NCBI RefSeq assembly: GCF_003286415.2 | Contig: NZ_CP043450.1 | Span: 7,130,001 to 7,194,000 of the forward strand | Length of the DNA: 64,000 nt | From: Mucilaginibacter rubeus | GTDB lineage: Bacteria; Bacteroidota; Bacteroidia; Sphingobacteriales; Sphingobacteriaceae | Direction: 5' to 3' | Part shown: piece by piece, positions 27,010-34,993 of the stretch | Layout of the letters: every line of letters starts with the position of its first letter | Position numbering within the stretch: position 1 is the stretch's first letter | The notes under the pieces: model-generated | Told to the model about the DNA's origin: nothing | Seen by the model: only the letters and a program-made list of their open reading frames with translations | Databases searched by the model: none | Made by a program: the position numbers and the translations under genes

Positions 27010-27687
27010 ATGTATAAATTCCTGTTTTTTTTAGGTGTATTCACTTTTTTTATTTTTGCCGCACAGGCTCAGATAGCTGACAGTACGGGGACTAAAAAAA
27101 GTGATACGCTAAAAGTAAAGCATCCTGTTAAAACCCCATCAGGTTCATTTGCTCCAAAGATCGACCCAGCTAAAGAAAAGATCTATCACCCGGATAGTAA
27201 CCATATCCCCCATAAAGCGGTAATGCATTCATTAATGGTACCGGGCTGGGGGCAGGTATATAACCACAGGTGGTGGAAAGTGCCTTTGATTTATGGCGGT
27301 TTGGGACTGTTAACTTCGGCCATTATATACAACCAGCATTATTATAACGAATACCTGATATTATCAAGGTATCGTCAGGGTACTCCGGCCAAGCCGGGCG
27401 ATCCTTATTACGCCGAATCAATTCAGTACGCGCAGGTACCTGATGCTAACCTGAATGATGCCCGTGAAAACTCAAGACGTAACCGCGACCTGAGTATCTT
27501 TGGATTTTTGGCCGTATGGGGTATCCAGGCTGTTGATGCTTATATCGATGCCAAGTTTATCCATTCCTACACAGTTGATAATAACCTGTCGTTTAAAGTA
27601 ACCCCGGGTTTAATTAATCAGCCGGTGTTCGCGCAAGGTGCTAATAATGCTTATATTCCGGGTTTAAAAGTTACCTTTACGTTTTAA
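27010..27687 (+). CDS. DUF5683 exported/membrane protein
   Basis: This 225-residue protein has a signal peptide (about 1-20, ending AQAQ), a Lys/Pro-rich linker, then the MHSLMVPGWGQVYNHRWWKVPLIYGG signature (residues about 75-100) that typifies DUF5683, with one or two membrane helices. The family is found in Bacteroidota, commonly between parB and dapB as here. Its function is unknown; the fixed position suggests a role coupled to growth or envelope synthesis. It follows parB by 15 nt and is likely in the same operon. Confidence 0.85.
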   Translation: MYKFLFFLGVFTFFIFAAQAQIADSTGTKKSDTLKVKHPVKTPSGSFAPKIDPAKEKIYHPDSNHIPHKAVMHSLMVPGWGQVYNHRWWKVPLIYGGLGLLTSAIIYNQHYYNEYLILSRYRQGTPAKPGDPYYAESIQYAQVPDANLNDARENSRRNRDLSIFGFLAVWGIQAVDAYIDAKFIHSYTVDNNLSFKVTPGLINQPVFAQGANNAYIPGLKVTFTF

Positions 27688-27710
27688 TAAGGAAAACCAC
27701 AATACCTGAA

Positions 27711-28460
27711 ATGAAGATAGCACTACTTGGCTACGGAAAAATGGGCAAGATCATTGAAAAGATTGCCATTAGCCGCAAGCATGAAATTGTACTTACCATT
27801 GATCATGAAACCCTTCATGACCTTACTCCCGAAAACCTGCAGAAAGCAGATGTAGTAATTGAGTTTACCACCCCGGCATCCGTATTATCAAATATTGAGC
27901 ATTGTTTTAATGCCGATGTTCCTGTTGTTATAGGTACAACCGGCTGGTATGAAAAACTGCCGGAGGTAAAGCAACAATGTATTGACGGAAATAAGTCGCT
28001 GTTATGGGCATCAAACTTTAGCGTTGGCGTTAACGTGTTTTTTCATGTTAATAAGTTGCTGGCTAAAGTAATGAACAGGTATCCCTACTATGAAGTACAA
28101 GTTGAGGAGATTCACCATACCCAAAAAATGGATTCGCCCAGTGGTACGGCCATAACTATTGCCGAAGGCATTATCAATAACACCGATACCAAAAACGAGT
28201 GGATTAATGTTTTAACCACCGATGATAGTGATGCTAACGCTAACGTATCAGCTAACCAATTGCTTATTGAATCGTTAAGGATTGATAGCGTACCTGGTAC
28301 GCACACTGTTATTTATGATTCGGAAGTTGATAGTATCGAATTTAAGCATACCGCGCACAACCGCAACGGTTTTGCTTTAGGCGCTGTTTTAGCTGCCGAA
28401 TGGCTGCATGACAAAAAAGGCTTTTACTCGGTGGAGGCCATGTTTGATTTTAATAGCTAA
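27711..28460 (+). CDS. dapB: 4-hydroxy-tetrahydrodipicolinate reductase
   Basis: DapB reduces 4-hydroxy-tetrahydrodipicolinate to tetrahydrodipicolinate in lysine and diaminopimelate synthesis. The 249-residue protein has the Rossmann start MKIALLGYGKMGKIIEKIA, GTTGWY near residue 83, the catalytic EEIHHTQKMDSPSGTA segment near 130, and a C-terminal HTAHNRNGFALGAV. It sits in the parAB-DUF5683-dapB-lepB run with 23 nt and 16 nt spacings, so a single transcript is likely. Confidence 0.94.
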   Translation: MKIALLGYGKMGKIIEKIAISRKHEIVLTIDHETLHDLTPENLQKADVVIEFTTPASVLSNIEHCFNADVPVVIGTTGWYEKLPEVKQQCIDGNKSLLWASNFSVGVNVFFHVNKLLAKVMNRYPYYEVQVEEIHHTQKMDSPSGTAITIAEGIINNTDTKNEWINVLTTDDSDANANVSANQLLIESLRIDSVPGTHTVIYDSEVDSIEFKHTAHNRNGFALGAVLAAEWLHDKKGFYSVEAMFDFNS

Positions 28461-28476
28461 TAAGCTTAAAACATAA

Positions 28477-29931
28477 ATGACAATAGCGGGCTATATTGGG
28501 TTTTATATCTTGATAAGCCCGCTATTGATTTTAATACTGGCCGGGTATTGGAAGCTTTTCGAAAAGGCCGGTCGCCGTGGCTGGGAGGCTCTTATTCCGG
28601 TCTATCACCTTTATATTATGCTTAAATTAAGCCAAAGGCCTTTATGGTTGCTTTTGCTGCTTTTAATACCGGGCATAAATTTCATTATCAGCATAGGCAT
28701 CCTTGTTGATTTCATTAAATCGTTTGGAAAGGTAGGAATCGGGCAAATTACCATGTCGGTACTGTTGCCTTTTATTTTTATCCCTAAATGGGGCTTTGAT
28801 AAAAATACCCGCTATGTTGGGCCCTCGGGAAGCAGTGATTTCAGGGAGCAATATCGCGACCTGGATAAATCACGCGCACGGGAGTGGACAGAGGCTATCT
28901 TGTTTGCTGTAATAGCGGCAACGGTAATTCGCGGACTTTTCCTGGAGGCCTTCACCATTCCCACCTCATCAATGGAAAGCTCACTAATGGTGGGTGATTT
29001 TTTATTTGTGAGTAAGATCAATTATGGAGCACGTCTGCCCATGACCCCGATTGCATTCCCTTTTGCACATCATACTATGCCGCTTATGGGTACCAGGGCT
29101 TATTGGGATGGTGTAAAGCTACCGTATTATCGGCTACCGGGCTTTAGTGAGGTTAAAAGAGGCGACGCGGTTGTATTCAATTATCCTATGGATGCCGATT
29201 CGCCGTTTTACCGTCCGGTAGATAAGCAGGAAAATTATATCAAACGATGTGAGGCGGCTCCCGGTGACACCATAAAAATGGAATACGGACAGGTGTATGT
29301 AAACAACCGCTTAATAGCCAATCCGCCAAATGGGGAAATGGAATACCGGGTGCGTACGGATGGTTCGGAAAATGTGTTTGACCGAGATACGCAATATGAT
29401 CTGCACCTGGAGGATATCCAGCAGTTTACTAAGGTGGATTTTACCGTTAACACCACTGCGCAATCGGCCGAAAAGCTGAAAACCTATCCCCACATTAAAA
29501 TGGTAAGGCCGGATATTAAATTAAGAGGTGTATACGACCCGGAGGTTTTTCCGCATGATCCCCATTTCCGGTGGAACGAGGATAACCTTGGCCCCTTTAT
29601 TATACCGCGAGCGGGTTGGGCGGTTAAGCTGGACAGCACGACCATGCCTTTCTATCGTCGGGCTATTGAAGTGTATGAAAACAACAAGGTACAGGTTAAA
29701 GGGAATGAAATCCTGATTAATGGTTTGAAGGCGGATAGCTATACTTTTAAAATGAACTATTACTGGATGATGGGCGATAACCGCCATAATTCGGAAGATT
29801 CGCGCTTTTGGGGCTTTGTTCCGGAAGATCATATTGTAGGTAAAGCCGTATTTGTGTGGATGAGCTGGGATACCAATTCGCCGGCTTGGTGTAAGATCAG
29901 ATGGGATAGGGTGTTTAGGCGAATTAATTGA
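28477..29931 (+). CDS. lepB: Signal peptidase I with N-terminal membrane extension (paralog 1)
   Basis: This leader peptidase has 484 residues, far longer than usual. Residues 1-110 form an extra multi-helix domain (AGYWKLFEKAGRRGWEALIP, DUF5684-like). A cytoplasmic linker and the normal membrane anchor (about 137-155) follow. The catalytic Ser165 lies in IPTSSMESSL and the general base Lys256 in ENYIKRCEAAPGD. A roughly 150-residue insert separates this from the box E motif MMGDNRHNSEDSRFWGFVPE. It processes exported proteins at the periplasmic face. It is first of three tandem paralogs. Confidence 0.92.
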   Translation: MTIAGYIGFYILISPLLILILAGYWKLFEKAGRRGWEALIPVYHLYIMLKLSQRPLWLLLLLLIPGINFIISIGILVDFIKSFGKVGIGQITMSVLLPFIFIPKWGFDKNTRYVGPSGSSDFREQYRDLDKSRAREWTEAILFAVIAATVIRGLFLEAFTIPTSSMESSLMVGDFLFVSKINYGARLPMTPIAFPFAHHTMPLMGTRAYWDGVKLPYYRLPGFSEVKRGDAVVFNYPMDADSPFYRPVDKQENYIKRCEAAPGDTIKMEYGQVYVNNRLIANPPNGEMEYRVRTDGSENVFDRDTQYDLHLEDIQQFTKVDFTVNTTAQSAEKLKTYPHIKMVRPDIKLRGVYDPEVFPHDPHFRWNEDNLGPFIIPRAGWAVKLDSTTMPFYRRAIEVYENNKVQVKGNEILINGLKADSYTFKMNYYWMMGDNRHNSEDSRFWGFVPEDHIVGKAVFVWMSWDTNSPAWCKIRWDRVFRRIN

Positions 29932-29933
29932 TG

Positions 29934-30188
29934 TGCAGATGGAGAAGATGTGCTGATATGCAAATTATAGATGTGCAAATGAGAGGGAGATGTGCGGATG
30001 TGTAAATTTCAGATGTGCAGATGGAGAGGATGTGCAGATATGCAAATTACAGATGTGCAGATGAGGAATTTTTCGGAACCAATAATTAATATTGAAGAAC
30101 GTAACATATAACGTGTAACATATATCTTATATATAAAATATAAACATTAAAAAATCTGCACATTTGCACATCTGAAATTTGCACATCA
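29934..30188. repeat. AGATGTGCAAATTT repeat blocks between lepB paralogs
   Basis: Direct units of the type GATGTGCAGATGGAGAGGAT run from 29934 to about 30062. An inverted unit (CATTTGCACATCTGAAATTT and on) lies at 30160-30188, next to the second lepB start. Confidence 0.75.
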
Positions 30189-30196
30189 ATACGGAT

Positions 30197-31336
30197 ATGA
30201 ACTGGAAATTCTGGAAAAAGAAAGATTCAAGTAAAGTAAAGAAGAAAAAAAGCGCGCTCCGTGAATGGGGCGATGCCATCATATTTGCAGTAATAGCCGC
30301 TACCCTTATCCGTACGCTATTTATCGAAGCCTACGTGATCCCCAGCGGTTCGATGGAGAACTCGCTTTTAATTGGCGACTACCTGTTTGTAAGCAAGGTT
30401 AACTATGGTGCAAGGATGCCGATAACCCCTGTTTCATTTCCGTTTATGCACCATACAACGCCATGGGGCACTCAGGCCTATTGGGGGGGGGTAAAATTGC
30501 CTTATTATCGTCTGCCGGGTTTAAGCGATATTAAAAAAGGAGATATCGTTGTATTTAACGCGCCAATAGAGGCTGATTCGCCATATTTCAGACCGGTTGA
30601 TAAACGCGAGAACATTATCAAACGTTGCCAGGGAACACCGGGCGATACGTTAAGTGTAGTTGACGCGCAGGTTTATATCAATGGCAAAGCTGCTCCAAGT
30701 CCTGAACGAGGCAAAGAAGGTTATTTTGTTGAAACCAATGGCCAGGAATTTAACCCGGCTATTTTAAATGAGCTTAAGATTGAGATCAGGGGGAATACCG
30801 GTAACCGTTACGAAATGATGATGGGGAAAGAGTCGGCGGCTACCTTGAAAACGTATTCAAACGTAAAATCAATTGTACCGGCTGTTACGCTTAAAGGTAC
30901 CAGCGATCCGCTGAACCCGGTTTATCCGGTCAAGTATCCGCGATATAAGATCACACCTAACTTCCCGGATTTTAAATGGAATGTGGACAACTACGGGCCA
31001 ATTATTATCCCGAAGAAAGGGTGGACTGTTAAACTGGATAGCCTAACTTTCCCGGTTTATGGCCGCGCGATAGAAATCTATGAAAACAATAAAGTAAATG
31101 TTGTTGGCAAGGATATCATGATTAACGGAAAAAAAGCCGATACTTATACCTTTAAGCTTAACTACTATTTTATGATGGGTGATAACCGTCATAATTCGGA
31201 AGATTCGCGCTTTTGGGGCTTTGTTCCTGAAGATCACGTGGTAGGTAAGGCATTATTTACCTGGATGAGTATAGATAGTACAGCCACTTTCTTTGATAAA
31301 ATAAGGTGGAACAGGCTGTTCAGGGGAATACATTAA
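30197..31336 (+). CDS. lepB: Signal peptidase I, compact form (paralog 2)
   Basis: This paralog has 379 residues from the ATG at 30197. An in-frame TTG at 30179 lies inside a dispersed repeat and is rejected as the start. It lacks the N-terminal multi-helix extension: a Lys-rich stretch leads straight to the anchor helix. The catalytic Ser52 lies in IPSGSMENSL and the Lys in ENIIKRCQGTPGD, with MMGDNRHNSEDSRFWGF near the C-terminus. Compared with paralog 1 the active-site boxes are intact, so an active enzyme is expected. A repeat-rich 265-nt gap precedes it. Confidence 0.9.
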   Translation: MNWKFWKKKDSSKVKKKKSALREWGDAIIFAVIAATLIRTLFIEAYVIPSGSMENSLLIGDYLFVSKVNYGARMPITPVSFPFMHHTTPWGTQAYWGGVKLPYYRLPGLSDIKKGDIVVFNAPIEADSPYFRPVDKRENIIKRCQGTPGDTLSVVDAQVYINGKAAPSPERGKEGYFVETNGQEFNPAILNELKIEIRGNTGNRYEMMMGKESAATLKTYSNVKSIVPAVTLKGTSDPLNPVYPVKYPRYKITPNFPDFKWNVDNYGPIIIPKKGWTVKLDSLTFPVYGRAIEIYENNKVNVVGKDIMINGKKADTYTFKLNYYFMMGDNRHNSEDSRFWGFVPEDHVVGKALFTWMSIDSTATFFDKIRWNRLFRGIH

Positions 31337-31358
31337 TTGAAAATATAAAAACACTGAA

Positions 31359-32837
31359 GTGAACGGAATTGGATTAGTAATTGCATTTGTTCTTTTTATA
31401 GTATTGCCATTTGCAGGTTTGTGGAAACTGTTTGAAAAGGCAGGAAGACCAGGTTGGGAGGGCATTGTACCACTCTATAACTTTTTTATCATCATTAAGC
31501 TCACCGGAAGGCCTGCATGGTGGTTTATCATGCTGCTGATACCTGGTTTAAACTTTTTAATAGCTTTAGGCCTGATTGTTGATTTTTTGAAATCGTACGG
31601 TAAGTTCACCTTTGCCGAACATGCTCAGGGCGTTGTTTTACCTTTTATTTATTTTCCTAAATGGGGTAACGATAAAGACACTAAATATTTAGGTCAATCG
31701 GCCAGTCCGGAGTTTAGGACAAAATACAAGATTGCCTTAAAGAAAACCCAGGCACGTGAGTGGGCTGATGCTATCATTTTTGCTGTAATTGCCGCTACCT
31801 TGATCCGTACCTTATTTATTGAGGCTTATGTGATTCCCAGCGCCTCGATGGAAAGCTCATTGCTTATTGGCGATTATCTGTTTGTAAGCAAAGTGAATTA
31901 CGGCGCACGTTTACCCATGACGCCTGTCGCGTTCCCTTTTGCACACCATACCATGCCGCTGATTAATACTAAAGCTTATTGGGATGGCATCGAGTTGCCA
32001 TACTACCGTTTGCCGGGTTTAGCCGATATCAAGAAAGGTGATGTGGTGGTATTTAACTATCCTATGGATGCTGATTCGCCTTATTTCAGACCGGTTGATA
32101 AGCGCGAGAACTATATCAAGCGCTGTCAGGGTACACCAGGTGATACATTGAGTGTTGTTAATGCCCAAGTATTCATCAATAGCAAGGCCGCTATTACGCC
32201 TCCTAAAGGTGAGATTACTTATGACGTTAAAACAGATGGAAATGAGCTTAACCCGCAGATTGCAACAGATCTGCATTTGTCTGATATCTCATCTATCAAT
32301 AACAACGAGTTTATAACCAATACCACTGAGGAGTCGGCAAAAGCATTAAGAGGATATTCTAACATAAAATCGGTTACGCCAAGGTTAACACCAAGGGGCG
32401 CGTCTGATCCAATGAACCCGGTTTATCCAACCATATTTTCTAATTACAAATTAGGGGCAAATACCCCTGATTATAAATGGAACGTAGATAATTACGGACC
32501 TATCATTGTACCTAAAGCAGGCTGGACAGTAAAACTGGATAGCTTAACATTCCCAATCTACGGTCGCGCTATAGCTGTTTATGAAGGCAACAAAGTTGAG
32601 GTAAACGGTAATGATGTATTGATCAATGGTAAAAAAGCAGATAGCTATACTTTTAAAATGAACTACTATTTTATGATGGGTGATAACCGTCATAACTCCG
32701 AAGATTCACGTTTCTGGGGTTTTGTTCCTGAAGATCATATTGTAGGCAAGGCATTGTTTATCTGGATGAGTGTTGACGATAATGCTTCGTTTATCCACAA
32801 GATCCGCTGGAGCAGGTTGTTTAATCTGATCCATTAG
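31359..32837 (+). CDS. lepB: Signal peptidase I with N-terminal membrane extension (paralog 3)
   Basis: This 492-residue enzyme starts with GTG, 22 nt after paralog 2. The N-terminal extension (LWKLFEKAGRPGWEGIVPLY) resembles that of paralog 1, while the catalytic half (VIPSASMESSL with Ser163; ENYIKRCQGTPGD) is closer to paralog 2. It may therefore represent a duplication with domain loss or gain among the three. The TAG stop overlaps the first bases of a dispersed palindromic repeat, and a strong terminator follows. Confidence 0.92.
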   Translation: MNGIGLVIAFVLFIVLPFAGLWKLFEKAGRPGWEGIVPLYNFFIIIKLTGRPAWWFIMLLIPGLNFLIALGLIVDFLKSYGKFTFAEHAQGVVLPFIYFPKWGNDKDTKYLGQSASPEFRTKYKIALKKTQAREWADAIIFAVIAATLIRTLFIEAYVIPSASMESSLLIGDYLFVSKVNYGARLPMTPVAFPFAHHTMPLINTKAYWDGIELPYYRLPGLADIKKGDVVVFNYPMDADSPYFRPVDKRENYIKRCQGTPGDTLSVVNAQVFINSKAAITPPKGEITYDVKTDGNELNPQIATDLHLSDISSINNNEFITNTTEESAKALRGYSNIKSVTPRLTPRGASDPMNPVYPTIFSNYKLGANTPDYKWNVDNYGPIIVPKAGWTVKLDSLTFPIYGRAIAVYEGNKVEVNGNDVLINGKKADSYTFKMNYYFMMGDNRHNSEDSRFWGFVPEDHIVGKALFIWMSVDDNASFIHKIRWSRLFNLIH

Positions 32838-32863
32838 CCCCCTAACCCCCTAAAGGGGGAACT
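32836..32863. repeat. Palindromic C5TAAC5/G5 element, copy 2
   Basis: AGCCCCCTAACCCCCTAAAG followed by GGGGAACT begins inside the TAG stop of the third lepB gene. Confidence 0.75.
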
Positions 32864-32864
32864 A

Positions 32865-32907
32865 AAATAAAGAAGCCGGTTTGTTTTACAAGCCGGCTTC
32901 TTTATTT
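32865..32907 (+). terminator. Terminator of the lepB cluster
   Basis: AAATAAAGAAGCCGG pairs perfectly with CCGGCTTCTTTATTT around a 13-nt loop. It can also serve the convergent Ldh-family gene. Confidence 0.8.
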
Positions 32908-32913
32908 ATAAGA

Positions 32914-33035
32914 AACTGCCGCGGGCTTTCAGCCCGTGGTTTAGCATGGTTTCAGCTTTCAGCTGAACTATTGCGTAAGCTGGAAGCTTACATTATAGTT
33001 CCCACGGGTTACACTGCGCTAAACCCGCGGTAGTT
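32914..33035. repeat. CCGCGGGTTTAGCG-type inverted element, copy 2
   Basis: AACTGCCGCGGGCTTTCAGC at the left is inverted as CGCTAAACCCGCGGTAGTT at the right, with AGCTTTCAGCT and AAGCTGGAAGCTT palindromes inside. The right arm contains the last six codons of the Ldh-family gene. Confidence 0.75.
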
Positions 33036-34101
33036 TGTTTATTCCAAACCTTTCCGCCAGTTGATTTAGATCTTCAACAACCGAATCAACTAATGGTATG
33101 CCATTAGCCATTCTGTCTGCTTCGGCTTCCAGCTCGGGTTCGCCGGGGATGATTACTTTTTGATCGGCGTCGACTGTCGCTGATGATTTAAAGCGTTCTA
33201 TCCAGTTATCTAAATGATTTTTAAACTCATCTATCGGCCGGAAGCCATCCACACGCATAGCGCCTAAAAAGTGTCCTATACCTGCGCCAACCGGATCATT
33301 AGGCGGATCAAGAAATGCCACAAACGGCGGCACCCATGGCCCATAATTTGCTCCCGACAGCACTGCCGATAAAATATCAACAGTAGCGCTTAGTCCAAAT
33401 CCTTTATGGCTGCCATGATCACGGTCGCTACCCAGGGGAAGGAGCGAGCCGCCGGTTTTCAACGCGTGAGGATCAGTAGTGTAATTGCCTTCTTTATCCT
33501 GTATCCACCCTTCAGGGACTTGTTTTCCCAAGCGTTGGGCTATTTCCAGCTTACCGTTAGCCGCAGCCGAGGTTGCCAAATCAACTATCACCGGTGGGTA
33601 TTTACCTGCCGGAAAGGCATAACACATGGGATTGGTACCCAGAAGTCGTTCGCTTGAAAAAGTAGGCGCCACCAACGGACTTGCATTAGTCATGGCAAAG
33701 CCTATCATAGCTTTCTCCACGGCCATGAGTCCATGATAACCGGCAATGCCAAAATGGTTGGAATTGCGTACCGATACCCAGCCCGAACCATATAATTCGG
33801 CCTTTTTAATGGCTACTTCCATCGCGTAAGGTGCAACCACTAACCCGAGGCCTGCATCGCCATCAATGGTAGCTGTTGTAGGCGTTTCGTGAACTATCTG
33901 GATGTTGGGAGTAGGATTAATGCGTTTCTTCTCCCACAGGCGTACATAGCCGCTTAAACGGGCCACGCCATGCGAGTCGATACCCCGCAGATCAGATTTG
34001 AGCAGTACATCGGCAGCTAATACAGCGTGTTCATGACTGCAGCCTATGGCTTTAAATATATCTTCGGTGAATGAGCGTAGGGTAGATGGTGATATCAGCA
34101 T
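33019..34101 (-). CDS. Ldh-family (malate/L-lactate type) NAD(P)-dependent dehydrogenase
   Basis: This 360-residue protein belongs to the type-2 malate/L-lactate dehydrogenase family, which is unrelated to Rossmann lactate dehydrogenases. Diagnostic segments are LKSDLRGIDSHGVARLSGYV near residue 50, GDAGLGLVVAPYAM, the conserved SNHFGIAGYHG near 118, and GSHKGFGLSATVDIL near 230. The physiological 2-hydroxyacid is unknown. A TATCTTTG box sits 5 nt before the ATG, which predicts a leaderless mRNA. The C-terminal codons for LPRV and the TAG stop are part of a dispersed palindromic element. Confidence 0.88.
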   Translation of the reverse strand: MLISPSTLRSFTEDIFKAIGCSHEHAVLAADVLLKSDLRGIDSHGVARLSGYVRLWEKKRINPTPNIQIVHETPTTATIDGDAGLGLVVAPYAMEVAIKKAELYGSGWVSVRNSNHFGIAGYHGLMAVEKAMIGFAMTNASPLVAPTFSSERLLGTNPMCYAFPAGKYPPVIVDLATSAAANGKLEIAQRLGKQVPEGWIQDKEGNYTTDPHALKTGGSLLPLGSDRDHGSHKGFGLSATVDILSAVLSGANYGPWVPPFVAFLDPPNDPVGAGIGHFLGAMRVDGFRPIDEFKNHLDNWIERFKSSATVDADQKVIIPGEPELEAEADRMANGIPLVDSVVEDLNQLAERFGINKLPRV

Positions 34102-34106
34102 AGAGG

Positions 34107-34114
34107 CAAAGATA
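34107..34114 (-). promoter_or_regulatory. -7 box TATCTTTG for the Ldh-family gene
   Basis: This is an exact TAnnTTTG match ending 5 nt before the ATG at 34101. Confidence 0.6.
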
Positions 34115-34126
34115 ACCGTTGATTAT

Positions 34127-34223
34127 GAACCTTGATGCACTTGATTTTAGGATTTCTTGAGTTTAGTCTACCTCTATACAGGAAAATCCTATAATCCTGT
34201 AAATCCTATAAATCATGGTTCAG
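34127..34223. repeat. GAACC-TGATTTTAGGATTT inverted element
   Basis: The left arm with CTTGATTTTAGGATTTC is mirrored by AAATCCTATAAATCATGGTT at 34201-34220. An inner AGGAAAATCCTATAATCC stretch repeats the motif. Related sequence occurs at 38286-38347 and at the ribF stop. It occupies much of the 34115-34571 gap together with the next repeat and a terminator. Confidence 0.65.
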
Positions 34224-34348
34224 ACAAATTCCGCGTTAGGGATGGGAGCGGATACCGGCCTGTGGTTAAGGCCTGTGTAGTATGAGCATACAGCCCGGGC
34301 CGGAGGCAACGCCCATAGCAGCGTGTTTAATAAATTGTTAAAACATAC

Positions 34349-34442
34349 GTCATTGCGAGGCACGAAGCAATAGCGAACTATACAGGGGAGATTTGCATGG
34401 TTGCCCGGTAAAGTTGGGGATTGCTTCGTGCCTCGCAATGAC
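34349..34442. repeat. GTCATTGCGAG palindromic element, copy D
   Basis: This 94-bp copy has GGCACGAAGCAAT on the left and ATTGCTTCGTGCC on the right inside the terminal GTCATTGCGAG/CTCGCAATGAC arms. Both arms here are of the GAAGCAAT type. Confidence 0.85.
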
Positions 34443-34497
34443 GGCGGGTGATGAGTGCTTCATTTCCTTACAGCTAATCCAATTTATATACCCAACC

Positions 34498-34533
34498 AAA
34501 AAAGACCATCCGCTTATGCAAATGGTCTTTTTT
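34498..34533. terminator. Terminator directly after rpsJ
   Basis: AAAAAAGACCAT pairs with ATGGTCTTTTTT around a 12-nt loop. On the minus strand it ends the str operon 39 nt after rpsJ, with no ribosomal gene beyond. Confidence 0.85.
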
Positions 34534-34571
34534 ATTTTTTGTCCCACACCTTTCAGTGGGCCGGTCGTCTA

Positions 34572-34877
34572 TCAAACTTTGATCTCAACCTCAACACCGC
34601 TTGGCAATTCAAGCTTCATCAGGGCATCTACAGTTTTTGAGTTAGAGCTGTAAATGTCTAATAAGCGCTTGTATGAGCAAAGTTGGAATTGCTCACGTGC
34701 TTTTTTGTTTACGTGTGGTGAACGTAATACGGTGAAGATTTTCTTTTCGGTTGGTAACGGAAGTGGTCCGCTAACTACAGCGCCAGTTGGCTTTACTGTT
34801 TTTACGATTTTCTCGGCAGATTTGTCTACCAGGTTGTAATCGTAAGATTTCAATTTGATCCTGATTCTTTGGCTCAT
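34572..34877 (-). CDS. rpsJ: Ribosomal protein uS10
   Basis: This 101-residue 30S subunit protein begins MSQRIRIKLKSYDYNLVDKS and contains GPLPLPTEKKIFTVLRSPHVNKK, the loop signature of S10. It is the last gene of the minus-strand group rpsL-rpsG-fusA-rpsJ. In many bacteria rpsJ opens the S10 operon and is followed by rplC; here a terminator follows at once. Confidence 0.97.
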   Translation of the reverse strand: MSQRIRIKLKSYDYNLVDKSAEKIVKTVKPTGAVVSGPLPLPTEKKIFTVLRSPHVNKKAREQFQLCSYKRLLDIYSSNSKTVDALMKLELPSGVEVEIKV

Positions 34878-34993
34878 TGTTAATTTGAATTTTAACTACC
34901 CTAAGAGCTATTTATTAGGGATAGTTGATTTTTATTATTTATTGAATTACTGAATCAGCTATTGTAGCTAATCCAGTAATTCAAAATTGATTG

